Source of the DNA: Fimbriimonadales bacterium
GTDB taxonomy: Bacteria > Armatimonadota > Fimbriimonadia > Fimbriimonadales > ATM1
Length of the DNA stretch: 64,000 bases
Reading direction: 5' to 3'
Assembly: GCA_026129745.1 (NCBI GenBank)
Contig: JAHCHL010000001.1
Location: 124,001 to 188,000 of the forward strand
The position numbers and the translations under genes are program-made. Shown piece by piece: positions 52,242 to 60,719 of the stretch; positions within the stretch are counted from its first letter, which is position 1; each line of letters starts with the position of its first letter. The notes below the pieces were generated by a model, which searched no databases, was not told the DNA's origin, and saw nothing but the letters and a program-made list of their open reading frames with translations.

Positions 52242-54038
52242 CTACCTTATTCCTTTTTGTTGCACGGGCGGTGGCGGCGGCAGGATTACTCGATCGAACT
52301 GGAACGGTTGGCTGTACACATACCGTTCGTTCATCGCATCCCTAACCGGGCCTGGATTGTCGCCCACGTTTTTCGCACCTACGCGCCAGTAGAGTCGCTG
52401 GACTCCCGGGAACACGTTTTGAATGTTGACCGGGTCTGTGCCGATATTGCCACCTTGGACCGTCTGAACGCGAGCGACGATGCGCATCGTGTTCGCGGAG
52501 GCGAATGCCGGACTTGTGCTGATTTGCACTGCGTACTCGTTCGCGCCTGCTGCTGAAGTCCAAGAGAACTGCACGTTGTTTCCAACGTCTGTCGAGCCGT
52601 TCGCAGGAATCAACAGAGTCACGGGTGCTATGACGGTGCACTGACCTGGCGCAATTGCCCTGGTCGTCTCATAGAAGCAGTCTGTTACGGTGCCTCCATC
52701 GCAACCACCGGGCGTGTTGAGACAGCTCACTCGGTACACCAGCGAGAGCTGATACTGGTAGGTGGTGCCAGGAATCGTTCCTGCTCCTGCACCTTCAGTT
52801 GTCCCAGGATCATCCTCGCATGGGCCTCCGACGACACCGCCGAAGTCGCGCCATTGGAATCCTCGAGCCGCCGTGGTGTCATAGAACTTGTGGATGTTGC
52901 CTGACGTAACGCCAACCGGAACGTCCAACTGGTCGTTTCGCCAAACGTGCCACTCGATGCGGTTGATCTGTCCGCCGGAAAAGATGGTCGGTTTCCAAGA
53001 AATGACCGCGGCTGGTGTCACGTTGTCCGGAGCGACTCCGGCTTCGGATACGAGGTGACCTCCGTGGCCTGCGCCGCCTTCCTTGATGACCAGGGTCGCA
53101 AGAACTCCGACCACGAGCAGTGCAATGAGCGCCGCTCCAGTGTTCATCTTGCTTGCCGATCGAACTCGAACGCCGGTTCCGGTGTCGCCACCCGTCAGCC
53201 GGATGTCGGGAAGCTTGTCGAAAATGACTCTCGCTCGATCTCCTGGCGCAACGCCCTTGTATTCCGTAATGACGGAACAGTCTGCAGAGTCCGCGTCGGT
53301 CGACTTGACTTCGATTACGCCAACTTGCTCTCGGCCTCGGGTCACGATCATGCGCTGGCCTACTTTAATGCCGTTGCGGTTGCCCTTGTTGATCTTGACG
53401 CGATAGGCGTCCCCGATTCCCGGTGTACCGATAACGGTCGCGGGTTCGAGCACTTGGCCCATGACAATTCTCGTTGCCTCTTGTGCGGCATAGTTGACGG
53501 CTTCTTCCAGCAACACATCGTCGCTGACATCGCCAGGCCGTTCCGAAGATTGGCCGAGCACAGCCGCGCCCATGATGGGCAGTCCAGATGCGACGTCAAT
53601 CCCACGAATGACGACGACGACGTCGGCTGACTTGCCATTGGCGCCGCTTCGAACACGGGACTGCTGTACCTCGCCCACAAAGACGACGTCGACGCCGAGC
53701 CACTGCCCGAGCCGGATCACGTCAAGGTTTCGCGTGATTGGCGTGGTTAGGCTGAGTTCACGAACGCCTCGCTCGACAGATTCGCGCGGAACGACGCTCG
53801 CTTGATTGGTGCCTGCGACATTCGTCGCAAATGCATCCGTTGCAGCCCCAGCGAGCGGAGCACCACCGTGGGGCGAGTTGTTGACAAAGTCGGTAACGGC
53901 CCACAAAGGCAGTGTGCCGGTTAGTTGAGCTTCCGCGCGCGGTGCGAGAAGCATGAGTGCCATTGAATTGAACAGCAATGCTGCAATCAGCGTTTTGCTC
54001 AACAGAGTGGCCAATCGGGAGTGTTTGAGCCTCCTCAC
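52242..54038 (-). CDS. CsgG/FlgT-like exported protein with internal membrane segment
   Basis: A 598-residue protein from a GTG with AAGGAGG upstream, with a signal peptide (LIAALLFNSMALMLLAPRAEA). Residues about 45-200 follow the CsgG-like pattern (DVIRLGQWLGVDVVFVGEVQ, VIRGIDVASGLPIMGAAVLG). Residues 205-280 contain VKINKGNRNGIKVGQRMIVTRG, typical of FlgT-C/periplasmic beta domains. A hydrophobic helix (NTGAALIALLVVGVLATLVI) and two fibronectin-like regions follow, ending with a proline run. It is first in the cluster, so it would be the most abundant product. It may form a periplasmic or outer-membrane assembly with the other CsgG-like protein. Confidence 0.7.
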   Translation of the reverse strand: MRRLKHSRLATLLSKTLIAALLFNSMALMLLAPRAEAQLTGTLPLWAVTDFVNNSPHGGAPLAGAATDAFATNVAGTNQASVVPRESVERGVRELSLTTPITRNLDVIRLGQWLGVDVVFVGEVQQSRVRSGANGKSADVVVVIRGIDVASGLPIMGAAVLGQSSERPGDVSDDVLLEEAVNYAAQEATRIVMGQVLEPATVIGTPGIGDAYRVKINKGNRNGIKVGQRMIVTRGREQVGVIEVKSTDADSADCSVITEYKGVAPGDRARVIFDKLPDIRLTGGDTGTGVRVRSASKMNTGAALIALLVVGVLATLVIKEGGAGHGGHLVSEAGVAPDNVTPAAVISWKPTIFSGGQINRIEWHVWRNDQLDVPVGVTSGNIHKFYDTTAARGFQWRDFGGVVGGPCEDDPGTTEGAGAGTIPGTTYQYQLSLVYRVSCLNTPGGCDGGTVTDCFYETTRAIAPGQCTVIAPVTLLIPANGSTDVGNNVQFSWTSAAGANEYAVQISTSPAFASANTMRIVARVQTVQGGNIGTDPVNIQNVFPGVQRLYWRVGAKNVGDNPGPVRDAMNERYVYSQPFQFDRVILPPPPPVQQKGIR

Positions 54039-54262
54039 AATGACGAGTCCTCCTTGTAGCGGATAGTGTTGATGCCTTCTAAAGGAACCGAAATCGGCGC
54101 CTCTACGGCGAAACTGTGCAGTTTATCGAACGCTGCAGGGCCACTGCAATCTCCGATCTCCACAGATTGGATGCCACGCGCTGAACAGCAGGGCGGTCGC
54201 CTATGCGACGCCAAGATGCGCACTCCTGACTTGGTCAGGTCCGATATCCCTTCGACAAGCAT
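54035..54262 (-). CDS. possible small leader-encoded protein
   Basis: The product would be 75 residues from the ATG at 54262, ending in TGA that overlaps the next GTG (GTGA). The predicted promoter at 54331-54358 rules out the longer frame starting at 54358. The sequence (GISDLTKSGVRILASHRR) has no family, and no clear ribosome site precedes the ATG. It may be a coupled small protein or an untranslated leader of about 285 nt for the envelope cluster. Confidence 0.35.
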   Translation of the reverse strand: MLVEGISDLTKSGVRILASHRRPPCCSARGIQSVEIGDCSGPAAFDKLHSFAVEAPISVPLEGINTIRYKEDSSL

Positions 54263-54330
54263 GTTGTGTCTTGCCTGACCGCTGTTTAGCCACTGGCTTC
54301 CTTCCGCCGTAGCGGATAGAAGTCGAGGCG

Positions 54331-54358
54331 AGTATAGCACAGCAATACTCGCGTGCAA
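54331..54358 (-). promoter_or_regulatory. promoter TTGCAC-N16-TATACT of the envelope cluster
   Basis: On the minus strand TTGCAC (54358-54353) and TATACT (54336-54331) are separated by 16 bp. The site lies just after the coaE stop at 54370. Transcription would start near 54324, about 285 nt before the 52242-54038 gene. Confidence 0.6.
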
Positions 54359-54369
54359 TTGGCCCTTTC

Positions 54370-54942
54370 TCAGGCCAACTCAAGCGCAAGTCGGGCTGCA
54401 AGTATCTTGACTGATTCTAACGGCGAATCGGTTCGGAGAATTCGGTCGGCGAACGGTTTTTTTGCTTCAGTAGGAAGTTGTGCGGCCAGCCTCGCGTGTG
54501 CGGCTGCCTCGTCCCCTCCAAGTCGCTCCACAAGCCGCCGCAGCCTCTCGGAACTGCCTGCGTCCACAACCCAGACTCTATCGAATGCCCCCTGAGTGGA
54601 AGATTCAATCAGAAGCGGGACTTCGGCAAAGCAAAGCCTGCGGCCAAAACTTTCGATCCTAGCAAGAGTCCTCCCTATGACCTCTGGGTGAATCAGCCTG
54701 TTGAGCTTGCGCCGAAATTCGGAGTTAGAGAATGCCTGAGCGGCAGCCCACTTTCGGTTGAATTGGCCATCGAGCACGATCTGTTCGCCGAATTCAGAAC
54801 GTAAGCGTTCGATCCAATCTCGCTTGGAATAGAGTTCTTCGACGATTTCGTCTGCGCTGACGGTCGGATAACCCAATTCCCGCAATGCCGTCAGAACGGT
54901 CGTTTTGCCATCGCAAATCCCGCCGGTGATCGCGACGCGCAT
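54370..54942 (-). CDS. coaE: dephospho-CoA kinase
   Basis: The product is 190 residues from the ATG at 54942, with GGGGG 9 bp upstream. The P-loop is RVAITGGICDGKTTVL; the usual GSGKST is replaced by CDGKTT but the Lys and Thr remain. YPTVSADEIVEELY and RLIHPEVIGRTL are CoaE landmarks, and the lid and adenine-binding parts follow. It adds the last phosphate of coenzyme A. The gene begins 11 bp after the rpsA stop, so they form an operon. Confidence 0.92.
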   Translation of the reverse strand: MRVAITGGICDGKTTVLTALRELGYPTVSADEIVEELYSKRDWIERLRSEFGEQIVLDGQFNRKWAAAQAFSNSEFRRKLNRLIHPEVIGRTLARIESFGRRLCFAEVPLLIESSTQGAFDRVWVVDAGSSERLRRLVERLGGDEAAAHARLAAQLPTEAKKPFADRILRTDSPLESVKILAARLALELA

Positions 54943-54953
54943 CAATGGACCCC

Positions 54954-56606
54954 CTACGTCGCGGGTTCTTGTTCGGTGGCCTCTGAGTTTGCCGCTTCTG
55001 GCTGCTCTGCGGGCTCAACGGTCTCCTTGGGTACTTCGGTTGCAGACGCGGGCGGTTCTTCTGGCTCAGCAGCCTCTTCCAGCTCCTCTTCTGACGACAT
55101 GAAGCCTCGAAGCGCGCCGAGTCGTTCGCCGATTGTTGCGCCCCGTCCGGATTCGCTGGACTCCTGGCGGCTTCCGCCACCCCTTCGCCTGTCTCGGCCA
55201 CGCCGATCGCCGCCACTGCCCTCGTAGCGGTGATAGTCTTCGCGCGCCGGCCGCTCTTCGTAAGGCAACAGGGCGCGCATCGATAAGACCATTCTTCTTT
55301 CGTCCGGGCGCAGTTCGATAATTTGCACTTCGACTTCTTGGCCTGGAGAAACGACCTCGGATGGCTTGTTCACGCGCCGATGAGCCATCTCGCTCGCAGG
55401 AATGAACGCTTCGGCACCCTCGGTCAGCTTCACAAACGCACCGCTCTGGACGACCCTTGTGATGGGGAGCGTGAGCCTTTGGCCAACTGAATAGTGGTCC
55501 TTAATCTCAGTCCACGGATCAGGCAACACCTGCCGCCGGCCTAAGCTGATTCGCCCGGAATCTTGATCGAGTCGCAGGACCATGACTCGGACTTCGTCGC
55601 CTTCCTTGAGAACTTCCCGTGGATGGTCGACTCTCGACCAGGCCATTTCGCTAATGTGCAGCAAACCGTCAACTCCGCCACCAAGATCGATGAATGCGCC
55701 GTAGTCGACAAGCCTTCGCACAACGCCTTCGAGGATCTCACCCGGCTTGATTCGCTCGAAAAGTTCCTTCTTCCGAACCTCTCGCAACTCCTCTTCGGCC
55801 AAGCGGTTGGACAAGACGACTTTCTTTCGCTCTTTGTCGATATCGATGATCTTTAGCGGAATCGACTGCCCAACGTACTTGTCTAAATTACGAAGCTTGC
55901 CGGTACCGACGTGAGAGCCTGGGACAAATCCACGAACGCCTATGTCGACTTCCAGGCCTCCCTTAACTCGGCTCAGAACGAACGCGTTGATCGTCTTCTT
56001 CTCGTTGAAATCTTCGACCAGCCGTTCCCATGACGCCTGAAAGTCTGCGCGCTTCTTACTTACGATTGGGTTGCCGTCTCTCGTGTCCGTCTGGATGACG
56101 ACGACCTTGATCTGATCTCCGACTTGGACAACGTCCGAGGCGCGCTCGATGTTTCCGATTCCAAGCTCGTCGAGAGGGATCTTGCCCTCTGATTTCGTTC
56201 CTAAGTCGACGAAAGCGCCGCTGTCATCAACTTGTATGACCGTCGCGGTAAGCAGTTCGCCACGACGTAAGGGCCGATAAGCCTCGTCATACTGAGTTCC
56301 AGTTTCGCCACCAGCAAATGCTTCGACTGCGGCCTCGAACTCGGCAATGTCGGATGATGCCGGCTTCTCTGAAACAGGCTTTGGCTCCGGAATGGGCGGA
56401 GGCGTCGGATGCTCGCTTGGCACCGGGGCCTGCGGCTCAGACAAAGGCTTGTCATGCGTCTCGCTCGGTTGGGTCAGTCCCGTTGGCTCGGGGACAGATT
56501 CGGTCGGGGTGGCGGACGCAGACGCCTCGGTCTCCGGCGCGACGTTTTGCTCGCCGCCAGAGGCCTCGGGTTCGGTACCCGTAGGCGTCAAATGCTCGTC
56601 ACTCAT
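54954..56606 (-). CDS. rpsA: 30S ribosomal protein S1-like protein (four S1 domains)
   Basis: The product is 550 residues from the ATG at 56606. The first ~110 residues are an acidic Pro/Glu/Thr/Ser tail. Four S1 RNA-binding domains then follow: LTATVIQVDDSGAFVDLGTK, NAFVLSRVKGGLEVDIGVRG, LEGVVRRLVDYGAFIDLGGG and LTLPITRVVQSGAFVKLTEG, followed by an Arg/Gly-rich stretch and a second acidic tail. Fewer domains than E. coli S1 (six) and acidic tails on both sides are notable. A GTG at 56639 would add 11 residues. It helps mRNA bind the ribosome. It is divergent from deoA. Confidence 0.9.
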   Translation of the reverse strand: MSDEHLTPTGTEPEASGGEQNVAPETEASASATPTESVPEPTGLTQPSETHDKPLSEPQAPVPSEHPTPPPIPEPKPVSEKPASSDIAEFEAAVEAFAGGETGTQYDEAYRPLRRGELLTATVIQVDDSGAFVDLGTKSEGKIPLDELGIGNIERASDVVQVGDQIKVVVIQTDTRDGNPIVSKKRADFQASWERLVEDFNEKKTINAFVLSRVKGGLEVDIGVRGFVPGSHVGTGKLRNLDKYVGQSIPLKIIDIDKERKKVVLSNRLAEEELREVRKKELFERIKPGEILEGVVRRLVDYGAFIDLGGGVDGLLHISEMAWSRVDHPREVLKEGDEVRVMVLRLDQDSGRISLGRRQVLPDPWTEIKDHYSVGQRLTLPITRVVQSGAFVKLTEGAEAFIPASEMAHRRVNKPSEVVSPGQEVEVQIIELRPDERRMVLSMRALLPYEERPAREDYHRYEGSGGDRRGRDRRRGGGSRQESSESGRGATIGERLGALRGFMSSEEELEEAAEPEEPPASATEVPKETVEPAEQPEAANSEATEQEPAT

Positions 56607-56709
56607 GATCAGGGATTCACGCTCCAGATGGTCTTCCACGCGGCTTTGCGCGACAGATCTCTAAGTATTGCATACTCTTCGTCCTTTGGTTACCGTTTGA
56701 GACCGGTCC

Positions 56710-57978
56710 ATGGACATTCATGACTTCATCAAAACAAAGCGCGATGGGCATCGGCACACGGCCCGTCAGCTCCATGATTTCGTGACGGCTGTTACCAAGG
56801 CGACGATCACGGACTACCAGATTTCGGCTTGGCTGATGGCTGCCTACATCAACGGGCTCGACGATACGGAGACCGCCGACCTAACCGCCGCAATGGCAGC
56901 GTCCGGCGACTCAGTTAGCTTCGGCGACTTGCCGCGCCCAATCGTAGACAAGCACTCGACCGGAGGCGTCGGCGACACGGCGACTTTTCTCCTACTCCCA
57001 TTGCTCGCATCTGTTGGGCTGATCTCTGTGAAAATGTCCGGCAGAGGACTTGGATTCACTGGCGGCACTATCGACAAGGTTGCCGCGATTGATGGATTTC
57101 GCACAGACCTCTCTCCCCATGAGCTTCGCCAGACTGCAAAAGAAGTCGGGTGTGCGCTCGGAGGACAGTCTGCAAGCCTGGCTCCGGCCGATAAGAAGCT
57201 GTACGCGCTTCGTGACGCCACTGAGACGGTTTCAAGCCTGCCGTTGATCGCTGCGAGCATCATGAGCAAGAAACTCGCCGTAGAGTCAGACGGCATCGTC
57301 CTCGATGTCAAATGCGGGTCGGGTGCGTTTATGAAGACGCCATCGGAAGCCCGCGCTCTTGCTAACAAGCTGGTATCCATTGGAAAGGCCGCAGGGCGAA
57401 GAACAAGCGCACTGATCACTGACATGAGTCAACCTCTGAATCGATTTGTTGGGAATGCACTTGAGATTCGCGGCGCGCTGGAGTCGCTCGACGCGGGACT
57501 CAAAGATCGCCTCGGCAGCCTCGTCCTTGCCATTGCGAAGGAGGTGGCTCGTCTCGCAGATGCTTCCGTCGACTTCGAATCGACAATCGCTTCTGGCAAA
57601 GTAAGAGACAAACTCAATCAGTGGGTGGCAGCGCAAGAAGGAAACCTGAAAACGCCGTTGCCTGTGGCGCCCGTCGTCGACACGGTGTATTCCGACAAGT
57701 CAGGATTTGTCGAATCGATTGATTGCGCTGCAATTGGCGAGACTGCTCGCTTTCTCGGAGCGGGACGAATGGCCGCAGAAGACGAGATCGACTTAGCGGT
57801 TGGTATTGAGATGAAGGTCCTGATCGGCGACAAAATTCAACAAGGCGATCCCCTTTGCGATATTCATTGCAGAACTGAAAGTGCTTTGGAAGTTGCTCAA
57901 GAAAGGATGCATCTTGCAATCCAAATTTCGCAAAATCGGCCACAGATCTCTGATATTCTCATCGACACCGTAACATAG
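56710..57978 (+). CDS. deoA: pyrimidine-nucleoside (thymidine) phosphorylase
   Basis: A 422-residue protein. DKHSTGGVGDTATFLLLPLLA and VKMSGRGLGFTGGTIDKVAAI are the phosphate and pyrimidine-binding signatures of the family, and SIMSKKLAVESDGIVLDVKCGSGAFMKT completes the active-site region. It cleaves thymidine or uridine with phosphate in nucleoside salvage. Whether it is specific for thymidine (DeoA) or broader (Pdp) cannot be told by eye. The short C-terminal beta domain is present. It ends 7 bp before the convergent membrane-protein gene. Confidence 0.94.
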   Translation: MDIHDFIKTKRDGHRHTARQLHDFVTAVTKATITDYQISAWLMAAYINGLDDTETADLTAAMAASGDSVSFGDLPRPIVDKHSTGGVGDTATFLLLPLLASVGLISVKMSGRGLGFTGGTIDKVAAIDGFRTDLSPHELRQTAKEVGCALGGQSASLAPADKKLYALRDATETVSSLPLIAASIMSKKLAVESDGIVLDVKCGSGAFMKTPSEARALANKLVSIGKAAGRRTSALITDMSQPLNRFVGNALEIRGALESLDAGLKDRLGSLVLAIAKEVARLADASVDFESTIASGKVRDKLNQWVAAQEGNLKTPLPVAPVVDTVYSDKSGFVESIDCAAIGETARFLGAGRMAAEDEIDLAVGIEMKVLIGDKIQQGDPLCDIHCRTESALEVAQERMHLAIQISQNRPQISDILIDTVT

Positions 57979-57985
57979 TCGCAGG

Positions 57986-59545
57986 TTATTCGCTTGCGGT
58001 TTTGTCAAGTGACAGCCAAATTCTGAGCGCCATTGCAATCGCTCCGACGAATGCACCGAATCCGACTGCCGTTTGAACCGCATTGTTCACAATCAACAGC
58101 GACCACGTTCGGACTTCGGAAGCGGCAGCATCGAATCGCGCACCTGCCGAAACTGCGGAATCAGAAATCAAGCTTCCGACGAACTGCGCGGTCGGCACTT
58201 GTGTGAGGACGACAAGCGCAGCCATTGCCGTCAAGACAGCAGCATCGAACGTGCGAATGCGAAAAGCGCGATAAGCAGCAGACACCAAGTACGCAGCCAG
58301 CAACCCGAACATCGTCGCGCCAAGCGGAAACTGCATATTCATGAACAAAAGCTCATTCATGTCTTTCCAGAACTGGCTTTCTCGATTGTTTCGAAATCCG
58401 ATTTGGACGGCTATCATCGCAAGCAGCGCGATCAATGTTATTACCGAATAGAATCGGTTCTCTCCGCCTTTCGCTACGCGTCTTCCATGCAGCACCAGCA
58501 AACTGATCAAGCCTAACCCGAATCCGAATGTCATGACTGTCGGAACGAAGTCTGCAGCGTTTCCTGCGAGTTCATGAAAAAAAGTAGATGTTGCGGGTGA
58601 CCCAAGTGCTGCAATTGAGCCATCTGGCTGGGATCCAGCGACTGATGACAGGCTGTCAAACGAACCCCCTTCAAGTAAGGCAATCCGCAGTCTGGTATCT
58701 CCTTCGACTCGACCACCAACAGCCAACATTCGAACGAGGCCACCGCTCTCTATGATTCGTGCATCGACGATTTCATCTGCAAACGGAAGCATTGGCAGCG
58801 ACAATGGCTCTCTGTTGACGAACTGCTCTTCATTGACGGAACCGACTTCAATCTTTGTCGCTTCGGTGCCCAATCGCGAGACAACGACTGCTCGTCCGCC
58901 CGATAGCGGAGAATAACTTAAAATCGATTCCGGTTCCGGCAAACGAAGGAAAGCGCCACGGTCCACCCAATCAACCAAGTTCGTGCTCGTCGCATAATGC
59001 AATATTCGACGGCCGCGTTCGGTTGCAGAGTAAATCACAGTGTAATTGCCGCCATTATCGACAACCGTCATCCAGTCGGGGCCACTGACCGAAGACTCCA
59101 CCGGCGCATCGAATACCGCTGTCGGTCGAACTCTCCAATTCGTTCCGTCCGATGATTCCGCCAAGCAAATTCGTCGGCGATCGTCGCTTCCAATTCCAAT
59201 GTATAGTGCGCGCAAGCCACCATCGACCACCAAAACTGTTGGCCTGTATTGGCCGTGATAGTCATGGCCACGAAAGAACGAAGAGTCGAGCATTCTTTGA
59301 CGAATGCGCGTCGCATCGAGGTCCATTTGCAAGAGATAGGTTCCGCGTGACTGAACGGATAGCGGTTTGCCAGCTGCGCGCACCGCACTCGTATAGTAAA
59401 GGCGGTTCCCAACTAAGTCAGCTCCAAACGCACCGTGCCGGTCGATGCCTCCGCCAATCTCGCTTGGCAGAAAAAAAGCAAGCACCCAGATCGCGCCGAA
59501 TCCAAAAGTAAATCCCCAAATCAGTGCACGACGAAATCGCTTCAC
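57986..59545 (-). CDS. membrane protein with exported beta-propeller-like domain
   Basis: A 519-residue protein with an N-terminal helix (ALIWGFTFGFGAIWVLAFFL). Residues about 40-310 alternate strands with phrases such as GLRALYIGIGSDDRRRICLAESSDGTNW and YTVIYSATERGRRILHYATS, which resemble sialidase/GH43-like propellers. Five or six membrane helices then occupy about 330-510 (VPTVMTFGFGLGLISLLVLH, VITLIALLAMIAVQIGF). I know no named family. It overlaps the DUF6754-like gene by 4 bp, so they are likely one complex. Confidence 0.68.
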   Translation of the reverse strand: MKRFRRALIWGFTFGFGAIWVLAFFLPSEIGGGIDRHGAFGADLVGNRLYYTSAVRAAGKPLSVQSRGTYLLQMDLDATRIRQRMLDSSFFRGHDYHGQYRPTVLVVDGGLRALYIGIGSDDRRRICLAESSDGTNWRVRPTAVFDAPVESSVSGPDWMTVVDNGGNYTVIYSATERGRRILHYATSTNLVDWVDRGAFLRLPEPESILSYSPLSGGRAVVVSRLGTEATKIEVGSVNEEQFVNREPLSLPMLPFADEIVDARIIESGGLVRMLAVGGRVEGDTRLRIALLEGGSFDSLSSVAGSQPDGSIAALGSPATSTFFHELAGNAADFVPTVMTFGFGLGLISLLVLHGRRVAKGGENRFYSVITLIALLAMIAVQIGFRNNRESQFWKDMNELLFMNMQFPLGATMFGLLAAYLVSAAYRAFRIRTFDAAVLTAMAALVVLTQVPTAQFVGSLISDSAVSAGARFDAAASEVRTWSLLIVNNAVQTAVGFGAFVGAIAMALRIWLSLDKTASE

Positions 59546-60312
59546 CGACCGAGTATCCCCGTAACAGGATTGAGTTCAGATTGAGTGAAAATCGCTGCAA
59601 CGGAGCCAGCAACGATCAATAGAAGAATAACCATCTTCGCGATGTCTTGGCCGGCAACCGTTCCTACTTGCACCGGGTCTCGACTAAGATATGCGCTCGC
59701 CGCGTAAAGTTCTTCGCCAATCAGCGTGTAATCACACGCACAAATGAAAAATGGAATCTGAAAGTAGTCCGCTGTGGCTGCGATTTGAACGACACCGAGA
59801 CGCCTGCCGTTCTCCGCTATGAGCAAAGATTCAAAACCATAGCTCCCAAAGTAGAATGCGCTCGCAACTCCCTCGCGACTGATCATCCCAATTGTGCCAG
59901 CAGCATAAGCATTCTGATCCTCCGACAGGAATCTAACGTCGTTCGGCTCGAACGCATCTTCCGTGTCCGCCTCTCGAAACGCTTCGCGCAGGATGTCTCC
60001 CGCGATCGAAACCACCGTAGCGATTCGGAGAGGAACGAGCACACGAACACTCATCTGAACGCAACGCTTTGCGACCCAAGAAAGCACCGCTAAGCCAGCG
60101 AGTGTTTGCATATTGTCGAGTCCTGCAGAACCTGGGCTGAACACAACCGGCTTTCCCATCTCGGTCGCCCTTCCAACCGCTTCCTCAATGGCGTCGATTC
60201 CCGCGATTCGGCGAATGAAGTATTGCCTTCCGCGCCGAGCTGCCGCCATCCGATAGAGGATCGCGATGCACATCGCCAAGGCAATGATTCGAATCGCCCA
60301 AGAAGGATCCAT
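59542..60312 (-). CDS. DUF6754-like membrane protein
   Basis: A 256-residue protein with an N-terminal membrane helix (WAIRIIALAMCIAILYRMA) and a C-terminal one (MVILLLIVAGSVAAIF). The central part has IRRIAGIDAIEEAVGRATEMGKPVVFSPG, RVLVPLRIATVVSIAGDIL and FFICACDYTLIGEELYAASAY, the pattern I associate with DUF6754. The function is unknown. It is translationally coupled to the propeller/membrane gene. Confidence 0.65.
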   Translation of the reverse strand: MDPSWAIRIIALAMCIAILYRMAAARRGRQYFIRRIAGIDAIEEAVGRATEMGKPVVFSPGSAGLDNMQTLAGLAVLSWVAKRCVQMSVRVLVPLRIATVVSIAGDILREAFREADTEDAFEPNDVRFLSEDQNAYAAGTIGMISREGVASAFYFGSYGFESLLIAENGRRLGVVQIAATADYFQIPFFICACDYTLIGEELYAASAYLSRDPVQVGTVAGQDIAKMVILLLIVAGSVAAIFTQSELNPVTGILGR

Positions 60313-60361
60313 TGGCGCGAATTTCGACGAATTCTCTTGCTTTTCCTGCCAAACTAAGCAT

Positions 60362-60673
60362 GTGCCGATCTACGAGTTTCGATGCGAATCTTGCGGAAAG
60401 ACATTTGCAACACTTGTCGGCATGACTGCCGAGCCAGACGAGGAGCGCTGTCCATACTGCAAATCCAAAAACACAAGGAAACTTGTGTCTCGCCCAGGAA
60501 AGTTTAGGACCGAAGACGACAGGCTCGAAGAACTCGCGGACCGACTTGAAGGAATGACCGAACCAAGTTCATATCGGGAAATGCGCGACACCGTGCGCGA
60601 ATTGGGAAGCGCGCTCGATGACAGCGCAGCGGATGAAATGGAGGAGATGCTCGAGCTGGATTCCGAAGAGTAA
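60362..60673 (+). CDS. FmdB-family zinc-ribbon protein
   Basis: The product is 103 residues from a GTG at 60362. PIYEFRCESCGKTF and ERCPYCKSKNTRKL give the C-x2-C ... C-x2-C zinc ribbon of FmdB regulators, followed by a long acidic helical tail (EEMLELDSEE). The family is named for regulation of formamidase, but most members have no known target. A frame from 60266 adds residues before the invariant PIYEF and is rejected. Confidence 0.92.
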   Translation: MPIYEFRCESCGKTFATLVGMTAEPDEERCPYCKSKNTRKLVSRPGKFRTEDDRLEELADRLEGMTEPSSYREMRDTVRELGSALDDSAADEMEEMLELDSEE

Positions 60674-60677
60674 GCAT

Positions 60678-60708
60678 CGAACGGAAAGCCACTTTGACTT
60701 TCCGTTCG
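60678..60708. terminator. bidirectional hairpin between fmdB-like and WD40 genes
   Basis: CGAACGGAAAG (60678-60688) and CTTTCCGTTCG (60698-60708) form a perfect 11-bp stem with a 9-base loop. It lies between two converging genes, 4 bp after the FmdB-like stop. Confidence 0.8.
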
Positions 60709-60719
60709 AATCCGTTGGG

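Noticed and set aside
54039..54330. c-di-GMP or other known riboswitch in the cluster leader
   Set aside because: The GEMM core blocks are not present and no other known riboswitch signature was recognised.
54263..54358. 107-residue gene starting at 54358
   Set aside because: The start lies in the predicted -35 element; only the shorter frame from 54262 is downstream of the promoter.
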